From: Fretibacterium fastidiosum
GTDB lineage: Bacteria > Synergistota > Synergistia > Synergistales > Aminobacteriaceae
NCBI RefSeq assembly: GCF_964642095.1
Contig: NZ_OZ209244.1
Coordinates: forward strand, 558,001-622,000
Reading direction: 5' to 3'
Length of the DNA stretch: 64,000 nt
The notes under the pieces are model-generated. The model was given only the letters and a program-made list of their open reading frames with translations. It did not search any database and was not told where the DNA came from. The position numbers were made by a program, and so were the translations under genes. Positions within the stretch are counted from its first letter, which is position 1. Every line of letters begins with the position of its first letter. This document shows, one piece after another, positions 1 through 7,737 of this stretch.

Positions 1-344
1 CGGGAGGCTTTCTCCAGGTGTCGGGCCTCAGGGTGGTCTACGACCTGAAAAACCCTCCAACGACCTTCAACGAGGACGGCCTCGTGGCCCAGTGGGGCAG
101 CAGACTCGCAGACCTTCGGGTGGAGAAGGACGGCGCGTGGGAGCCCGTGGAGGACAGCGCGTACTACACCGTAGCGATCAGCTCATGGCTGTCGGAGGGT
201 GGCGACCGCTACTACCTCTTCAAGGGCCTCCCCAGCCAGGATTCGGGCCTACTGGACTACGAGGTCCTGGTCGGCTACATCAAGACCTTCCCGGACGGGG
301 CGCTGAAGCTGGCCCCGGACCAGCGCATCACGGTCCGGAAATAG
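1..344 (+). CDS. 5'-nucleotidase family protein, C-terminal part (5' end outside window)
   Basis: This is the 3' end of a gene that begins before the window; the frame is open from base 3. The visible protein starts GGFLQVSGLRVVYD and contains YTVAISSWLSEGGDRY. Both are typical of the C-terminal substrate-binding domain (5_nucleotid_C) of exported 5'-nucleotidase/2',3'-cyclic phosphodiesterase proteins. Such enzymes dephosphorylate nucleotides outside the cytoplasm so that nucleosides can be taken up. The metallophosphatase domain is not in the window, so substrate preference cannot be judged. A strong terminator follows at 364-393. Confidence 0.85.
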   Translation, partial: GGFLQVSGLRVVYDLKNPPTTFNEDGLVAQWGSRLADLRVEKDGAWEPVEDSAYYTVAISSWLSEGGDRYYLFKGLPSQDSGLLDYEVLVGYIKTFPDGALKLAPDQRITVRK

Positions 345-363
345 CGCGATCGGGAAGACGAGG

Positions 364-393
364 CGGGACTGCCCTGCGGCAGCCCCGTTTTTT
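364..393 (+). terminator. Rho-independent terminator of the 5'-nucleotidase gene
   Basis: A 10-bp stem with one mismatch (CGGGACTGCC pairing with GGCAGCCCCG) and a four-base loop is followed by six T residues. It lies 20 bases after the stop codon. Confidence 0.85.
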
Positions 394-437
394 ATGGCAT
401 CGCGATCAAGTTTTGATTTTCCATCGTTAAAGGAAGC

Positions 438-524
438 GTGCCGCTTCCGACGCGGATCATCAACTTGAAGGACAAGGCGCTTTGGGAGCGGTACAGAAAA
501 GACGTCATACCAATTTGCGTCTAA
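438..524 (+). pseudogene. Short orphan reading frame cut by repeat element copy 1
   Basis: A GTG at 438 preceded by AAGGAAG (431-436) opens a frame reading about 23 residues (VPLPTRIINLKDKALWERYR...). It then runs into the left end of the inverted-repeat element at 508 and stops at 522-524. Removing the element and keeping one TA gives a stop only a few codons later, so the piece looks like the start of a gene whose remainder is gone, or a chance frame. I do not recognise the family. Confidence 0.3.
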
Positions 525-847
525 AGGGAAAGAAAGGCCCCCCTGCAAGGGGGGCTGCCCCGAAGGGGCTGGGACTGACGGCCCGTGAGCGGTAGCGAAC
601 GGCAGCCGGAAGGCTCCCCGAAGGGGAGGGGTGTTTTTCATAAGGCGGGCCTGTCTGACATTCCCCGCCAACGCCTCCACAAGGCAATCAATTGCCTTGC
701 TTCGGCACAGCCGACCGACCGACCGCCGCAATCCTCCCGAAAGATCGGCTTGCGTGAGGCCGGTCGTCTGGCCGAACCCCTCCGGTTCGCTGACGCGAAC
801 CACCTCCCCTTTCAGGGGAGGCAATCCGTATTAAACGCGAATTGGTA
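508..847. repeat. Inverted-repeat element, copy 1 (MITE-like, 340 bp)
   Basis: The element is bounded by TA at both ends. Left terminus is TACCAATTTGCGTCTAA and right terminus is the inverted TTAAACGCGAATTGGTA. Inside are several hairpins: CCCCTGC-AAGGGG near the left, CAAGGCAAT/ATTGCCTTG at 680-699, and CCTCCCCTTTCAGGGGAGG at 802-820. It has no transposase gene. Related copies lie at 24230-24374, 31949-32272 and 45950-46191, with a fragment near 44881. TA flanks and size suggest a non-autonomous element moved by an IS630/mariner-type transposase; that is inference. Confidence 0.8.
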
Positions 848-873
848 TCAAGAGGATAAAGGGGGAGAGCGAG

Positions 874-1065
874 ATGATGTCCTTTTGGGATGAGGAAATG
901 GAGCAAAGTCGTGCAAAAGGCCGCGCCGAGGGCCGTGCCGAAGTGGTGCATCGGATGCTCGCCGTACCGCTTCCCGTGAATCAGATCTCAGAGCTCACGG
1001 GGTTGACCTTCTCCGAGATCGATGCTCTGAGAAAGAACGAGTTGGTTCATTTGGCTAAACCTTGA
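874..1065 (+). CDS. Stand-alone C-terminal tail of an Rpn/PD-(D/E)XK family protein
   Basis: A 63-residue protein starting at ATG 874, with GGGGGAG (861-867) six bases upstream. It has an Arg/Glu/Gly helix (SRAKGRAEGRAE) followed by RRML-like and ISELTGLTFSEIDALRK segments. The same arrangement ends the two full-length Rpn-family proteins in this window (ARRML...EQI...TGLS..EV.AL). The nuclease domain with its D...ExQ motif is missing. It could be a decayed remnant left after the repeat element inserted, but it has its own ribosome-binding site and an intact short frame. It may therefore be expressed as a free tail domain. Confidence 0.55.
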   Translation: MMSFWDEEMEQSRAKGRAEGRAEVVHRMLAVPLPVNQISELTGLTFSEIDALRKNELVHLAKP

Positions 1066-1258
1066 GGCCATCGGTTTATTGAACATGGGGTACAAGGCGG
1101 CTCAATCCAACCGTTGGACGTGTGGTGGTGTACGCCTTCTCCAACGAAGGGCATCTCTCAGTGCCACAATTTTAACACAGGGCTCAGTCCTTCTTCGGGG
1201 AGCCTTCCGCCTTGCGTAAGCTGACCTCTGCCACGCCTGTGCGGAGGGAACTTCAAGC

Positions 1259-1290
1259 GGCCCCGACCGTCGTTCAAGGCGTGTCGGGGC
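1259..1290. terminator. Hairpin downstream of the methyltransferase gene
   Basis: GGCCCCGAC (1259-1267) pairs with GTCGGGGCC (1282-1290). It lies about 60 bases past the stop of the minus-strand gene at 1353. There is no clear T run, so it may be a factor-dependent or processing hairpin. The rest of 1066-1352 holds nothing I can call. Confidence 0.45.
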
Positions 1291-1352
1291 CATGGGCAAG
1301 GCGCGTTCTACAAACTCGGATTCACGACCCACGCGCAGCCCTTGAGGGCGGG

Positions 1353-1985
1353 CTACGCCGTCTGCGCCGCGCGGCGGTCGCCGCTGCAGTCGAACACGAA
1401 GGCCGGGGGGACGTTGAGAGGCACGAACTTGCGGCGGACCTGCGAGAAGCGCGCGTTCAGCATCGGGCGCATGATGTTGGAGTACTGATAGGCCACGAAG
1501 CGCCCCTCCGGGCGCAGCGCATCCTGCACGGCGTTCAGGATGTTCGTCCCCACCTCCCGTGGAAGGACGGTGAAGGGCAGGCTTGAGATGACGAAGTCCA
1601 GCTTCTCGATGCCCTCGTCCTTCATGATGGAGAGCAGGGCCTGCGCGTCGCCGTACAGCCTCAGGCCGGGGTACTCGCGGCGGATCATCGCCTGAAGCGC
1701 CGGGTCCACCTCGAACACCAGCACCCTGGCGTCGGGCCTGGCACGCTTCACCACCTCCCGCGTGAACACACCCGTCCCGGCCCCCAGCTCCGCGACACTC
1801 AGGGCGTTCTCCCAATCCACGCAATCCAGCATCGCGCGGGTCAGAAAGCGCGAGCTTGGGGCGACGCTCCCCACCTGGCGCGGCGCGCGGAAAAAACGCT
1901 TCAAGAAGACCATGCCCTCCCCAAGGCGGGAACGGGGCCTTCGCCGCGAATCCGACCTTTCATCCTTTTTTTCTTTCTTCGACAC
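1353..1985 (-). CDS. Class I SAM-dependent methyltransferase, PmtA-like (phospholipid N-methyltransferase type)
   Basis: A 210-residue protein. After a basic N-terminus it reads VGSVAPSSRFLTRAM and then the SAM-binding motif I, VAELGAGTGVFT (about residues 64-75). A downstream LDFVISSLPF segment matches motif IV. The APSS-type lead-in followed by this motif order is characteristic of the phosphatidylethanolamine/rRNA-adenine-like N-methyltransferase group (COG3963). A membrane-lipid substrate is likely but not proven. The start is GTG 1985, preceded by GGAGG with seven bases between; no ATG lies nearby. The gene is alone, transcribed away from the sirtuin gene. Confidence 0.7.
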   Translation of the reverse strand: MSKKEKKDERSDSRRRPRSRLGEGMVFLKRFFRAPRQVGSVAPSSRFLTRAMLDCVDWENALSVAELGAGTGVFTREVVKRARPDARVLVFEVDPALQAMIRREYPGLRLYGDAQALLSIMKDEGIEKLDFVISSLPFTVLPREVGTNILNAVQDALRPEGRFVAYQYSNIMRPMLNARFSQVRRKFVPLNVPPAFVFDCSGDRRAAQTA

Positions 1986-2096
1986 GATACCACCTCCGGA
2001 ACAGCGCCGTCGTGCGGCGCGCTAACGCTGTTATTTTACTCAAAGTGTGCGATAATAAACCTGTTTTCATTGTAAATCGCGAGGAGGGATTTGTCC

Positions 2097-2828
2097 ATGA
2101 GCGAAAAGACCGCCGGGAGTGGGGCGAAGAAGCGCCTGGTTGCCCTGACCGGTGCCGGCATGAGCGCGGAGAGCGGCTTCAAGACCTTTCGCGACGAGGG
2201 CGGGCTCTGGGAGAACTACGGGGTTGAGGACGTGGCCAGCACCGAGGGGTGGCGCCGCAATCCCAACCTGATGGTGGACTTCTACAACAACCTGCGCACC
2301 CAGCTGGAGCATGCGGAGCCCAACGAGGGGCACCGAATCCTTGCCGGCCTCGAGGAACACTTCGACGTGGGGGTCATCACGCAGAACGTGGACAATCTGC
2401 ACGAGCGGGCGGGCAGCACCCATGTGCTGCACCTTCACGGGGAGCTGACGAAAGCCCGGAGCGTGGACGACGACTCCCACCCCATCGACATCGGCTACCG
2501 CAGGATGGAGTACGGCGAACGGGGCCCCGATGGCGCCCTGCTGCGGCCCTTCGTCGTGTGGTTCGGCGAGGCCGTCCCCATGATCCCGGAGGCTGCCCGC
2601 TGGGTCCGGGAGGCGGATATCTTCGTCGTCATCGGTTCGTCCCTCGTCGTCTACCCCGCGGCAGGCCTGGTTCACGACCTGCGGGGCAGCACCCTGGCCT
2701 ACCTCATCGACCCCAAGGAGGTCAGCACCCCCTCGAGCCACCCCTTCACCGTCATCCGCGAGGGCGCGTCGCGCGGCATGGCCATCCTGCGGGACGAGCT
2801 CCTGGCCACCCTTCCGAGGCTGTCATGA
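2097..2828 (+). CDS. Zinc-less SIR2-family NAD-dependent protein deacylase
   Basis: A 243-residue sirtuin. NAD-binding and catalytic motifs are all present: TGAGMSAESGFKTFRD near residue 20, TQNVDNLHERAG near 105, and the catalytic histidine in HLHGEL. The small zinc-binding module is absent: no cysteine lies between HLHGEL and RPFVVWFGE. This matches a known bacterial clade of sirtuins without the zinc ribbon. The expected reaction is NAD-dependent removal of acyl groups from lysine. The start is ATG 2097, with GAGGAGGG (2081-2088) eight bases upstream; a TTG at 2091 would be too close to it. The stop overlaps the start of the next gene by four bases (ATGA), so the two are probably translationally coupled. 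Confidence 0.9.
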   Translation: MSEKTAGSGAKKRLVALTGAGMSAESGFKTFRDEGGLWENYGVEDVASTEGWRRNPNLMVDFYNNLRTQLEHAEPNEGHRILAGLEEHFDVGVITQNVDNLHERAGSTHVLHLHGELTKARSVDDDSHPIDIGYRRMEYGERGPDGALLRPFVVWFGEAVPMIPEAARWVREADIFVVIGSSLVVYPAAGLVHDLRGSTLAYLIDPKEVSTPSSHPFTVIREGASRGMAILRDELLATLPRLS

Positions 2829-4255
2829 GTGCCCCCCTTTTCCCGCGCTGGAAGGATGTGCCCGAGGTGGCGTCGACGTCGTCTACGTTGACGGACCTCA
2901 GCCAAAAGTACACGACGCTTGCGAACTCCGGAAAGTCGGAGAACCGCAGCGAGGCGCTGAAGCTCTGGACGAAGGCCGCTGGCGCCTGGTGGGACGCGCT
3001 GTTCGCCCTCCTCCGCGCCTGCACCGAGGACATGCCGGAACAGCTCTCCTTCGACGAGCCGGAGCGCCTGTTCATCGACTTCGGCTGTCCGGGCGCGCCG
3101 GGGTCGCTCCTGCCCGCCCACCAGGACTTCAAGGCGGACCGCGCCCTGAACGCGCACTGCGGCGCGGGCATCTTCCCAACCTTCGCCCTGTCGGACTACA
3201 TCGCCTCCTGTTGGGCCATGATCACGGGCGCCGAGTGCCCGGCTCCCTCCATCGGCCTGCCGCCGGCGGACCGCGCGAAACGCCTCGAGGAGGAACTTCA
3301 AAAGCTCCAGGACAGGCGGGGCGCGGAGCTCTCCCGCATCGCCGCCGAGCACCGCGACGCAGCCGCCGAAGCCGACAGGCTGATCCAGGACCTGAACGCT
3401 TTCGAGCTGACGGCGACGAAGGTGGAGATGCGCGTTCCGGAGTACCGCGAGGCGAAGGAGGACCTGCGGGCCTCCCTCTCGCAGGATCGCTTTCGCTACG
3501 CGGAGGCGGAAAGCGCCATGCGCCTCATGATCTCGAGCGCGCAGAAGGACGCCGAAAAACCCCTTCCCCTGCCGGACATGGAGGCGTTTCTGGCGCTGCA
3601 CGAGGAGACGCGCACCACGGCGCGAAAGATCCTCTACTGCCAGATGGACGTGCGGAAGGTCGAGCGCCGTTTCAAAAAGGTCACGGACGCCTGCTCCCAG
3701 TTCTCCGACGCCATGAAACGCAGCGAGCTCAAGGAGATGGTCCAGCGCAAGAGGGAGTACATGGCCGTCCCCGGCAAGATCGCGCGCTGCGACACGACGC
3801 CGCTCTGCCCCTCGGACGCGGCCCCCATCGACCGCGCGGCCAACCTCGCCCGGCTCGAGGCGATGTGCAGCATGGACATGGACATGTTCGCCGTGCCGCG
3901 CATCCGCATGTACGGCATCCCCAGCGTCATCTTCATCCCCGGCCAGGGGCTTGGCGCCTACGACTGGCAGGACCACGCGCTGCTCCTTCCGGTCTTTCCC
4001 AACGGCGGCGAGGACAAGTCCCTCAGCTACGCCCTCGGCGCCTTCCGCTGGGACAGCGACGAGGAACGCCGGCTGAAGAACCCCTACGAGCACCTGAAGG
4101 ACAACCGCAACAAGTCCATCCTCGCCATGGCGGCCTCCTTCTACAAGGACTACTTCCTCTGGATGACCAAGGAGAAGAAGGGCTACCGCATCCTGCCGCG
4201 GGAGACGCACAAGGCTTTCGAGCTGATGTTCGCTCCCCGCAAGGAAGAGCTCTAG
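2825..4255 (+). CDS. Unknown cytoplasmic protein with central coiled coil, coupled to the sirtuin
   Basis: A 476-residue protein I do not recognise. It starts at ATG 2825 inside the sirtuin stop codon. It has no signal peptide or membrane span. The central third (roughly residues 150-320) is rich in Glu, Lys, Arg, Ala and Leu with heptad character, consistent with a long coiled coil. The C-terminal third has aromatic-rich globular stretches such as YGIPSVIFIPGQGLGAYDW and SFYKDYFLWMTKEKKGYR. The four-base overlap suggests it works with the deacylase, as substrate, regulator or complex partner. No catalytic motif is evident. A hairpin at about 4293-4327 follows the stop. Confidence 0.75.
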   Translation: MSAPLFPRWKDVPEVASTSSTLTDLSQKYTTLANSGKSENRSEALKLWTKAAGAWWDALFALLRACTEDMPEQLSFDEPERLFIDFGCPGAPGSLLPAHQDFKADRALNAHCGAGIFPTFALSDYIASCWAMITGAECPAPSIGLPPADRAKRLEEELQKLQDRRGAELSRIAAEHRDAAAEADRLIQDLNAFELTATKVEMRVPEYREAKEDLRASLSQDRFRYAEAESAMRLMISSAQKDAEKPLPLPDMEAFLALHEETRTTARKILYCQMDVRKVERRFKKVTDACSQFSDAMKRSELKEMVQRKREYMAVPGKIARCDTTPLCPSDAAPIDRAANLARLEAMCSMDMDMFAVPRIRMYGIPSVIFIPGQGLGAYDWQDHALLLPVFPNGGEDKSLSYALGAFRWDSDEERRLKNPYEHLKDNRNKSILAMAASFYKDYFLWMTKEKKGYRILPRETHKAFELMFAPRKEEL

Positions 4256-4292
4256 AGCCCTGTAGTTTCCGGACGTCCACTCGATACGAAAG

Positions 4293-4327
4293 ACAAAGGC
4301 CCGAAGCCCGTTCCCGCTTCGGGCCCG
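4293..4327 (+). terminator. Hairpin after the coiled-coil gene
   Basis: GGCCCGAAG and CTTCGGGCC form a nine-bp stem separated by a short loop, about 40 bases after the stop at 4255. No T run follows, so termination strength is uncertain. Confidence 0.5.
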
Positions 4328-4381
4328 ACCATGAGGTTTTCCCCGCAAACTTCCTTGGAAAAGGAGGCGTTCTGCCATGAC

Positions 4382-4513
4382 ATGATGCGCAAGGTGAAAC
4401 CGCTCACGGCGGGAAGCGTGCTTCCCGTTCGCGTCCTCTGCGTCCTCATGTTGCGGGGGAACGTCCCCGGCCTCATCGCGCTCCATGGGCCCCCCCGCAG
4501 GCGTCCGCTCTGA
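4382..4513 (+). CDS. Possible 43-residue leader or small protein upstream of yedE-like gene
   Basis: ATG 4382 opens a frame of 43 codons preceded by AAGGAGG at 4361-4367. That spacing is long, and a nearer ATG at 4377 gives only a two-codon frame (ATG ACA TGA). The product is basic with a hydrophobic middle (VLPVRVLCVLML). A GTCCGC/GCGGAC stem lies around its stop. It could be an upstream regulatory frame or chance. The remainder of the 4256-4566 gap shows no other gene. Confidence 0.25.
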   Translation: MMRKVKPLTAGSVLPVRVLCVLMLRGNVPGLIALHGPPRRRPL

Positions 4514-4566
4514 CCGACACTCAGGCGGACCTGTCCCTGTGCCCCAGACTATGGAGGTCTTGTATC

Positions 4567-5670
4567 ATGGATAAGTTATTGACGTCCCGCAACGGTCCCT
4601 GGATCGCGGGCGGGATCATCGGGCTCATCGCCGTGCTGCTCGTCAAGTTCGGCAACCCCGGCAACATGGGCTTCTGCGTGGCCTGCTTCACGCGGGACAT
4701 CGCGGGAGCGCTGGGCCTGCACCGCGCGGCGGTGGTGCAGTACATCCGGCCGGAGATTCCGGGCTTCATCCTGGGCGCCTTCCTGTCGTCGCTCCTGTTC
4801 CGCGAGTACGCGCCCCGCGGAGGCTCCTCCCCCGCCGTGCGATTCGTCCTCGGCATCTGCGCCATGTTCGGCGCGCTGGTGTTTCTGGGCTGCCCCTGGA
4901 GGGCGTACCTCCGCCTGGCGGGCGGTGACTGGAGCGCGGTCTATGGGATCGGCGGCCTGATCGTCGGCGTGCTGATCGGCATCGGGTTCCTGTGGAACGG
5001 CTTCAGCCTCGGCGCCGCCGAGCGCACCCCAAAGGGCGCGGGCCTCGCGATGCCCGTCCTGGCTCTCGGTATCCTGGCGCTTCTGTTCCTGAAGCCGACC
5101 ATCGAATCCGTCGGGGCCGACGGCGCGAAGGCCGTGACGTCCCTCATCTTCTTCTCCGAGAAGGGACCGGGGGCCACGCACGCAGCGCCCCTGATCTCCC
5201 TGGCCGCCGGCCTCATCGTTGGATGGCTGGCCCAGCGCAGCCGGTTCTGCACGGTGGGAGCCCTGCGCGACCTCTTCATGATGGGCGACGCCCACCTCTT
5301 CAAGGGCATCGTGGCCTTCACCGTCGTGGCCTTCGCCGCGAACTACGGCTTCGGCTTCTTCAAGCCGGGCTTCGGCAACCAGCCCATCGCCCACACCAAC
5401 GAGACCTGGAACTTCCTGGGCATGGTGCTCTCCGGCCTGGCCTTCACCCTCGCGGGCGGGTGCCCCGGACGCCAGCTCATCATGACGGGGGAGGGCGACA
5501 ACGACGCCGCCGTCTTCGTCCTGGGCATGCTGGTGGGCGCCGCGATGGCGCACAACTTCTCCGCAGCCTCCAGCGGCGCAGGCCTTGGCCCCATGGGCAT
5601 CCCCGTGACGATCGCCGGCCTCGTCTTCTGCCTGGCCGTCGGCGTCCTGTTCCGTCCGGCGCGGGCCTGA
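4567..5670 (+). CDS. yedE: YeeE/YedE family membrane protein, putative selenium transporter
   Basis: A 367-residue polytopic membrane protein with two related halves of about four to five spans each. Conserved cysteine-bearing loops are visible: GFCVACFTRD near residue 37, AQRSRFCTVGALRD in the middle, and AGGCPGRQLI in the C-terminal half. These are hallmarks of YeeE/YedE proteins that pass sulfur or selenium compounds across the inner membrane. The gene is followed 45 bases later by a TusA-like gene, the usual yedE-yedF pair, which favours selenium metabolism. The start is ATG 4567, with GGAGG upstream. Confidence 0.85.
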   Translation: MDKLLTSRNGPWIAGGIIGLIAVLLVKFGNPGNMGFCVACFTRDIAGALGLHRAAVVQYIRPEIPGFILGAFLSSLLFREYAPRGGSSPAVRFVLGICAMFGALVFLGCPWRAYLRLAGGDWSAVYGIGGLIVGVLIGIGFLWNGFSLGAAERTPKGAGLAMPVLALGILALLFLKPTIESVGADGAKAVTSLIFFSEKGPGATHAAPLISLAAGLIVGWLAQRSRFCTVGALRDLFMMGDAHLFKGIVAFTVVAFAANYGFGFFKPGFGNQPIAHTNETWNFLGMVLSGLAFTLAGGCPGRQLIMTGEGDNDAAVFVLGMLVGAAMAHNFSAASSGAGLGPMGIPVTIAGLVFCLAVGVLFRPARA

Positions 5671-5715
5671 CGCGGTCAGGCTCCGCAGCCTACCCAATTC
5701 AAGGAGGTCTTGGTC

Positions 5716-5934
5716 ATGAGCGAAACGATCACGGTGGATGCGAGGGGGCTCTCCTGTCCTCAGCCCGTCATGGCGGCGAAGAAGGCCCTCTCCGGCCTGA
5801 TGTCCGGTCGGGTCGAGGTGCTCGTCGATACGGGCACCTCGCGGGACAACGTCGCGCGCTTCGGCGAGAACAAGGGCTGGCGCGCCGCGAAGGAAGAACG
5901 CGAGGGCGGCTGGAAGGTCGTCCTGGAAAAGTAA
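5716..5934 (+). CDS. yedF: TusA/SirA-like sulfurtransferase, YedF N-terminal type
   Basis: A 72-residue cytoplasmic protein of the TusA fold. It carries the CPxP active-site motif in DARGLSCPQPV (residues about 8-18), where the cysteine carries persulfide or selenide. The yedE-linked YedF proteins often have a second DsrE-like domain; this one has only the TusA part. AAGGAGG at 5701-5707 sets the start at ATG 5716. It is cotranscribed with the YedE-like gene and followed by a strong terminator, so together they form a two-gene unit. Confidence 0.85.
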   Translation: MSETITVDARGLSCPQPVMAAKKALSGLMSGRVEVLVDTGTSRDNVARFGENKGWRAAKEEREGGWKVVLEK

Positions 5935-5970
5935 GCGCAGCGCGGCCTCCGCGGCCGACGTGCGTTTTGA

Positions 5971-6003
5971 GGCCGGTCGGTTTTCCCGACCGGCCTTTTT
6001 TGG
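5971..6003 (+). terminator. Rho-independent terminator of yedE-yedF
   Basis: GGCCGGTCGG pairs perfectly with CCGACCGGCC over a short TTTT-containing loop and is followed by six T residues. Confidence 0.9.
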
Positions 6004-6012
6004 AAGACGAGT

Positions 6013-6038
6013 GATGGCGGCCCCTTGGGGCCGCCATC
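6013..6038. terminator. Bidirectional-type hairpin between convergent genes
   Basis: GATGGCGGCCCC pairs perfectly with GGGGCCGCCATC around a two-base loop. It lies 35 bases downstream of the minus-strand transporter gene and after the yedF terminator. Confidence 0.6.
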
Positions 6039-6072
6039 ATCTGCCATGTCCATCCTCAGGTCCGCAGGGCGA

Positions 6073-7311
6073 CTACATACCCGCAGGCGGGACCAGGAGG
6101 CTCGAGTAGATCCCCGCCAGGATGACGGAGGTGATCGTCACGGTGATGAACCCGCCCGTCAGCATCCTGGGCAGCATGTGGCTCATCAGGAAGTTGTACG
6201 TGTCCTCGTCGCCGCCCGCCAGGGCCTTCGACGCCTCGTCCGTGAGGACGTAGTTCGGCGGGAAGCCGTAGAGGGCCGTCAGCGAGAGCGCCATGGACAT
6301 GGGCAGGGTGTAGCCCAAAACCGCGCCCACGATGCAGGAGGCGACCAGAAGCCCGGCGACGCCCACCACCACCACCACCGCGATGGGGCGCACAAGCTGC
6401 GGCAGCATCTCGGGCGTTGCGCTGTTCAGCATCCCCATGATGAAGACCATCAGGATCGTGATGAGGTAGCCCATGGCGCCGGCCTTGTTCATGGGCCTGC
6501 GCTCCACGATGCCGAGCTCCGCGGCGATGGCGCCGAAGATGAGGCAGATCACCAGCGGGTGCAGCGCGTAGCGCACCCACTCCGGGTTGAGGTAGGCCAG
6601 AAAGGATTTCAACCCGATCGATGAAAGGTCGGCCAGGGAGGCCACCAGCGCGACGCAGGCGATGTGCGTGTAGGTGGTCTGGTACTTCAGGGGAACGAGG
6701 TGGAAGCCCGAACCCGTCGCCGCATCCACGTCGGACCGCGCGGCCTCGGCCCTGCCGTCGGCCCGGAGCTTCAGCAGGCGCTTGCCCTCGCTCTTCAGGC
6801 AGAGCGCCGTCAGCGGGTAGCCCACGAAACCCTGCACGATGTAGATGAGCATGGCCATCACGGCCATGTCCTTCATTCCCAGGTCACCTGCGGCCTTGCC
6901 CATGATGATGGCCGCCACGACGCCGCCCGAAAGCGGGGGCGTGCCCGTGACGATCGCGTTGCGGTCCGTGAACAGGGGGCCGACGTACCACAGGAGGAGG
7001 GCCATTCCCGCAAGCCCCGCCACGGCAATGACGACCGTCTTCCACTCCCGGCACAGCTCGCGGACGCTCATCATGGTGCCCATGTGGGTGATGAGCAGGT
7101 ACATGGAGAGCGTAGCGATCGGCGCGCCCATCTGGGCCCGATCCACGACGTCCTTCGGCAGCCAGCCGCCCCAGTAGCCGGCCAGGAACAGGACCGCCGC
7201 GACGAACACGGACGGCACGAACGCCTTCGTCTTCATGGAGACGATGTCGCCAATCGACATGAACACCAGGACGACGAGGAGACACATGATCGGCGTCAAT
7301 GTGACTTCCAA
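6073..7311 (-). CDS. Polytopic inner-membrane protein, putative secondary transporter
   Basis: A 412-residue protein with about ten to twelve hydrophobic spans and one hydrophilic cytoplasmic loop near residues 185-210. A Gly-rich re-entrant-type segment, TPPLSGGVVAAIIMGKAAG, resembles glutamate/sodium (GltS-like) carriers, but I cannot assign the family firmly. The start is TTG 7311: GGGAGG stands eight bases before it and no ATG fits better. Upstream on the minus strand a TATAAT (7376-7382 region) could be the -10 box. The gene is alone, so the substrate is unknown. Confidence 0.6.
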   Translation of the reverse strand: MEVTLTPIMCLLVVLVFMSIGDIVSMKTKAFVPSVFVAAVLFLAGYWGGWLPKDVVDRAQMGAPIATLSMYLLITHMGTMMSVRELCREWKTVVIAVAGLAGMALLLWYVGPLFTDRNAIVTGTPPLSGGVVAAIIMGKAAGDLGMKDMAVMAMLIYIVQGFVGYPLTALCLKSEGKRLLKLRADGRAEAARSDVDAATGSGFHLVPLKYQTTYTHIACVALVASLADLSSIGLKSFLAYLNPEWVRYALHPLVICLIFGAIAAELGIVERRPMNKAGAMGYLITILMVFIMGMLNSATPEMLPQLVRPIAVVVVVGVAGLLVASCIVGAVLGYTLPMSMALSLTALYGFPPNYVLTDEASKALAGGDEDTYNFLMSHMLPRMLTGGFITVTITSVILAGIYSSLLVPPAGM

Positions 7312-7603
7312 CGAAAAGACCTCCCTGACACAAAAAATTTTCCCCCCGCTGCAAGGCGGCAGACGGAATTCAAAAAATTATAGCGCATTTTTCCCCTGGA
7401 GCTCTCATTCTGTCTTGAAAACAACGTATTCAAGAATCAGATAGTTGATTCAACGTCGTCAAAAAGGAGCGCAGCGGCGCCGCGCCGGGGAGCAAAACGC
7501 CCCGATGGGAAATCCCACCCCCTTCGCCCGGCGCTGACGCGGAGCTCCCACGCCGGGCCGATTCGGACTGCCCGATCCTCGCCTCAGCGGACATCAAACG
7601 CAT

Positions 7604-7632
7604 TTTACAAAGCACGCCCGGTCGTATAGAAT
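7604..7632 (+). promoter_or_regulatory. Probable sigma-70 promoter of the LPP20/CsgG cluster
   Basis: TTTACA (7604-7609) and TAGAAT (7627-7632) are separated by 17 bases, about 100 bases ahead of the first gene of the cluster. The rest of the 7312-7737 gap shows no gene. Confidence 0.5.
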
Positions 7633-7737
7633 GACAGCGTGGAGAAAGGGATTTCTTCGCCACTTCTCCGCAGCGCGTTTCTTCAGTCCACACGAACTTT
7701 TAGATTTTTATCATGATTCTGCTGGGAGGGATTGACG

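Noticed and set aside
2699..4486. Long minus-strand open frame opposite the coiled-coil gene
   Set aside because: High-GC shadow of the real plus-strand gene; no start signal or recognisable motif.
4256..4566. Selenocysteine gene or riboswitch upstream of yedE
   Set aside because: The in-frame TGA readings end at once, and no SECIS-like or known riboswitch consensus could be recognised.
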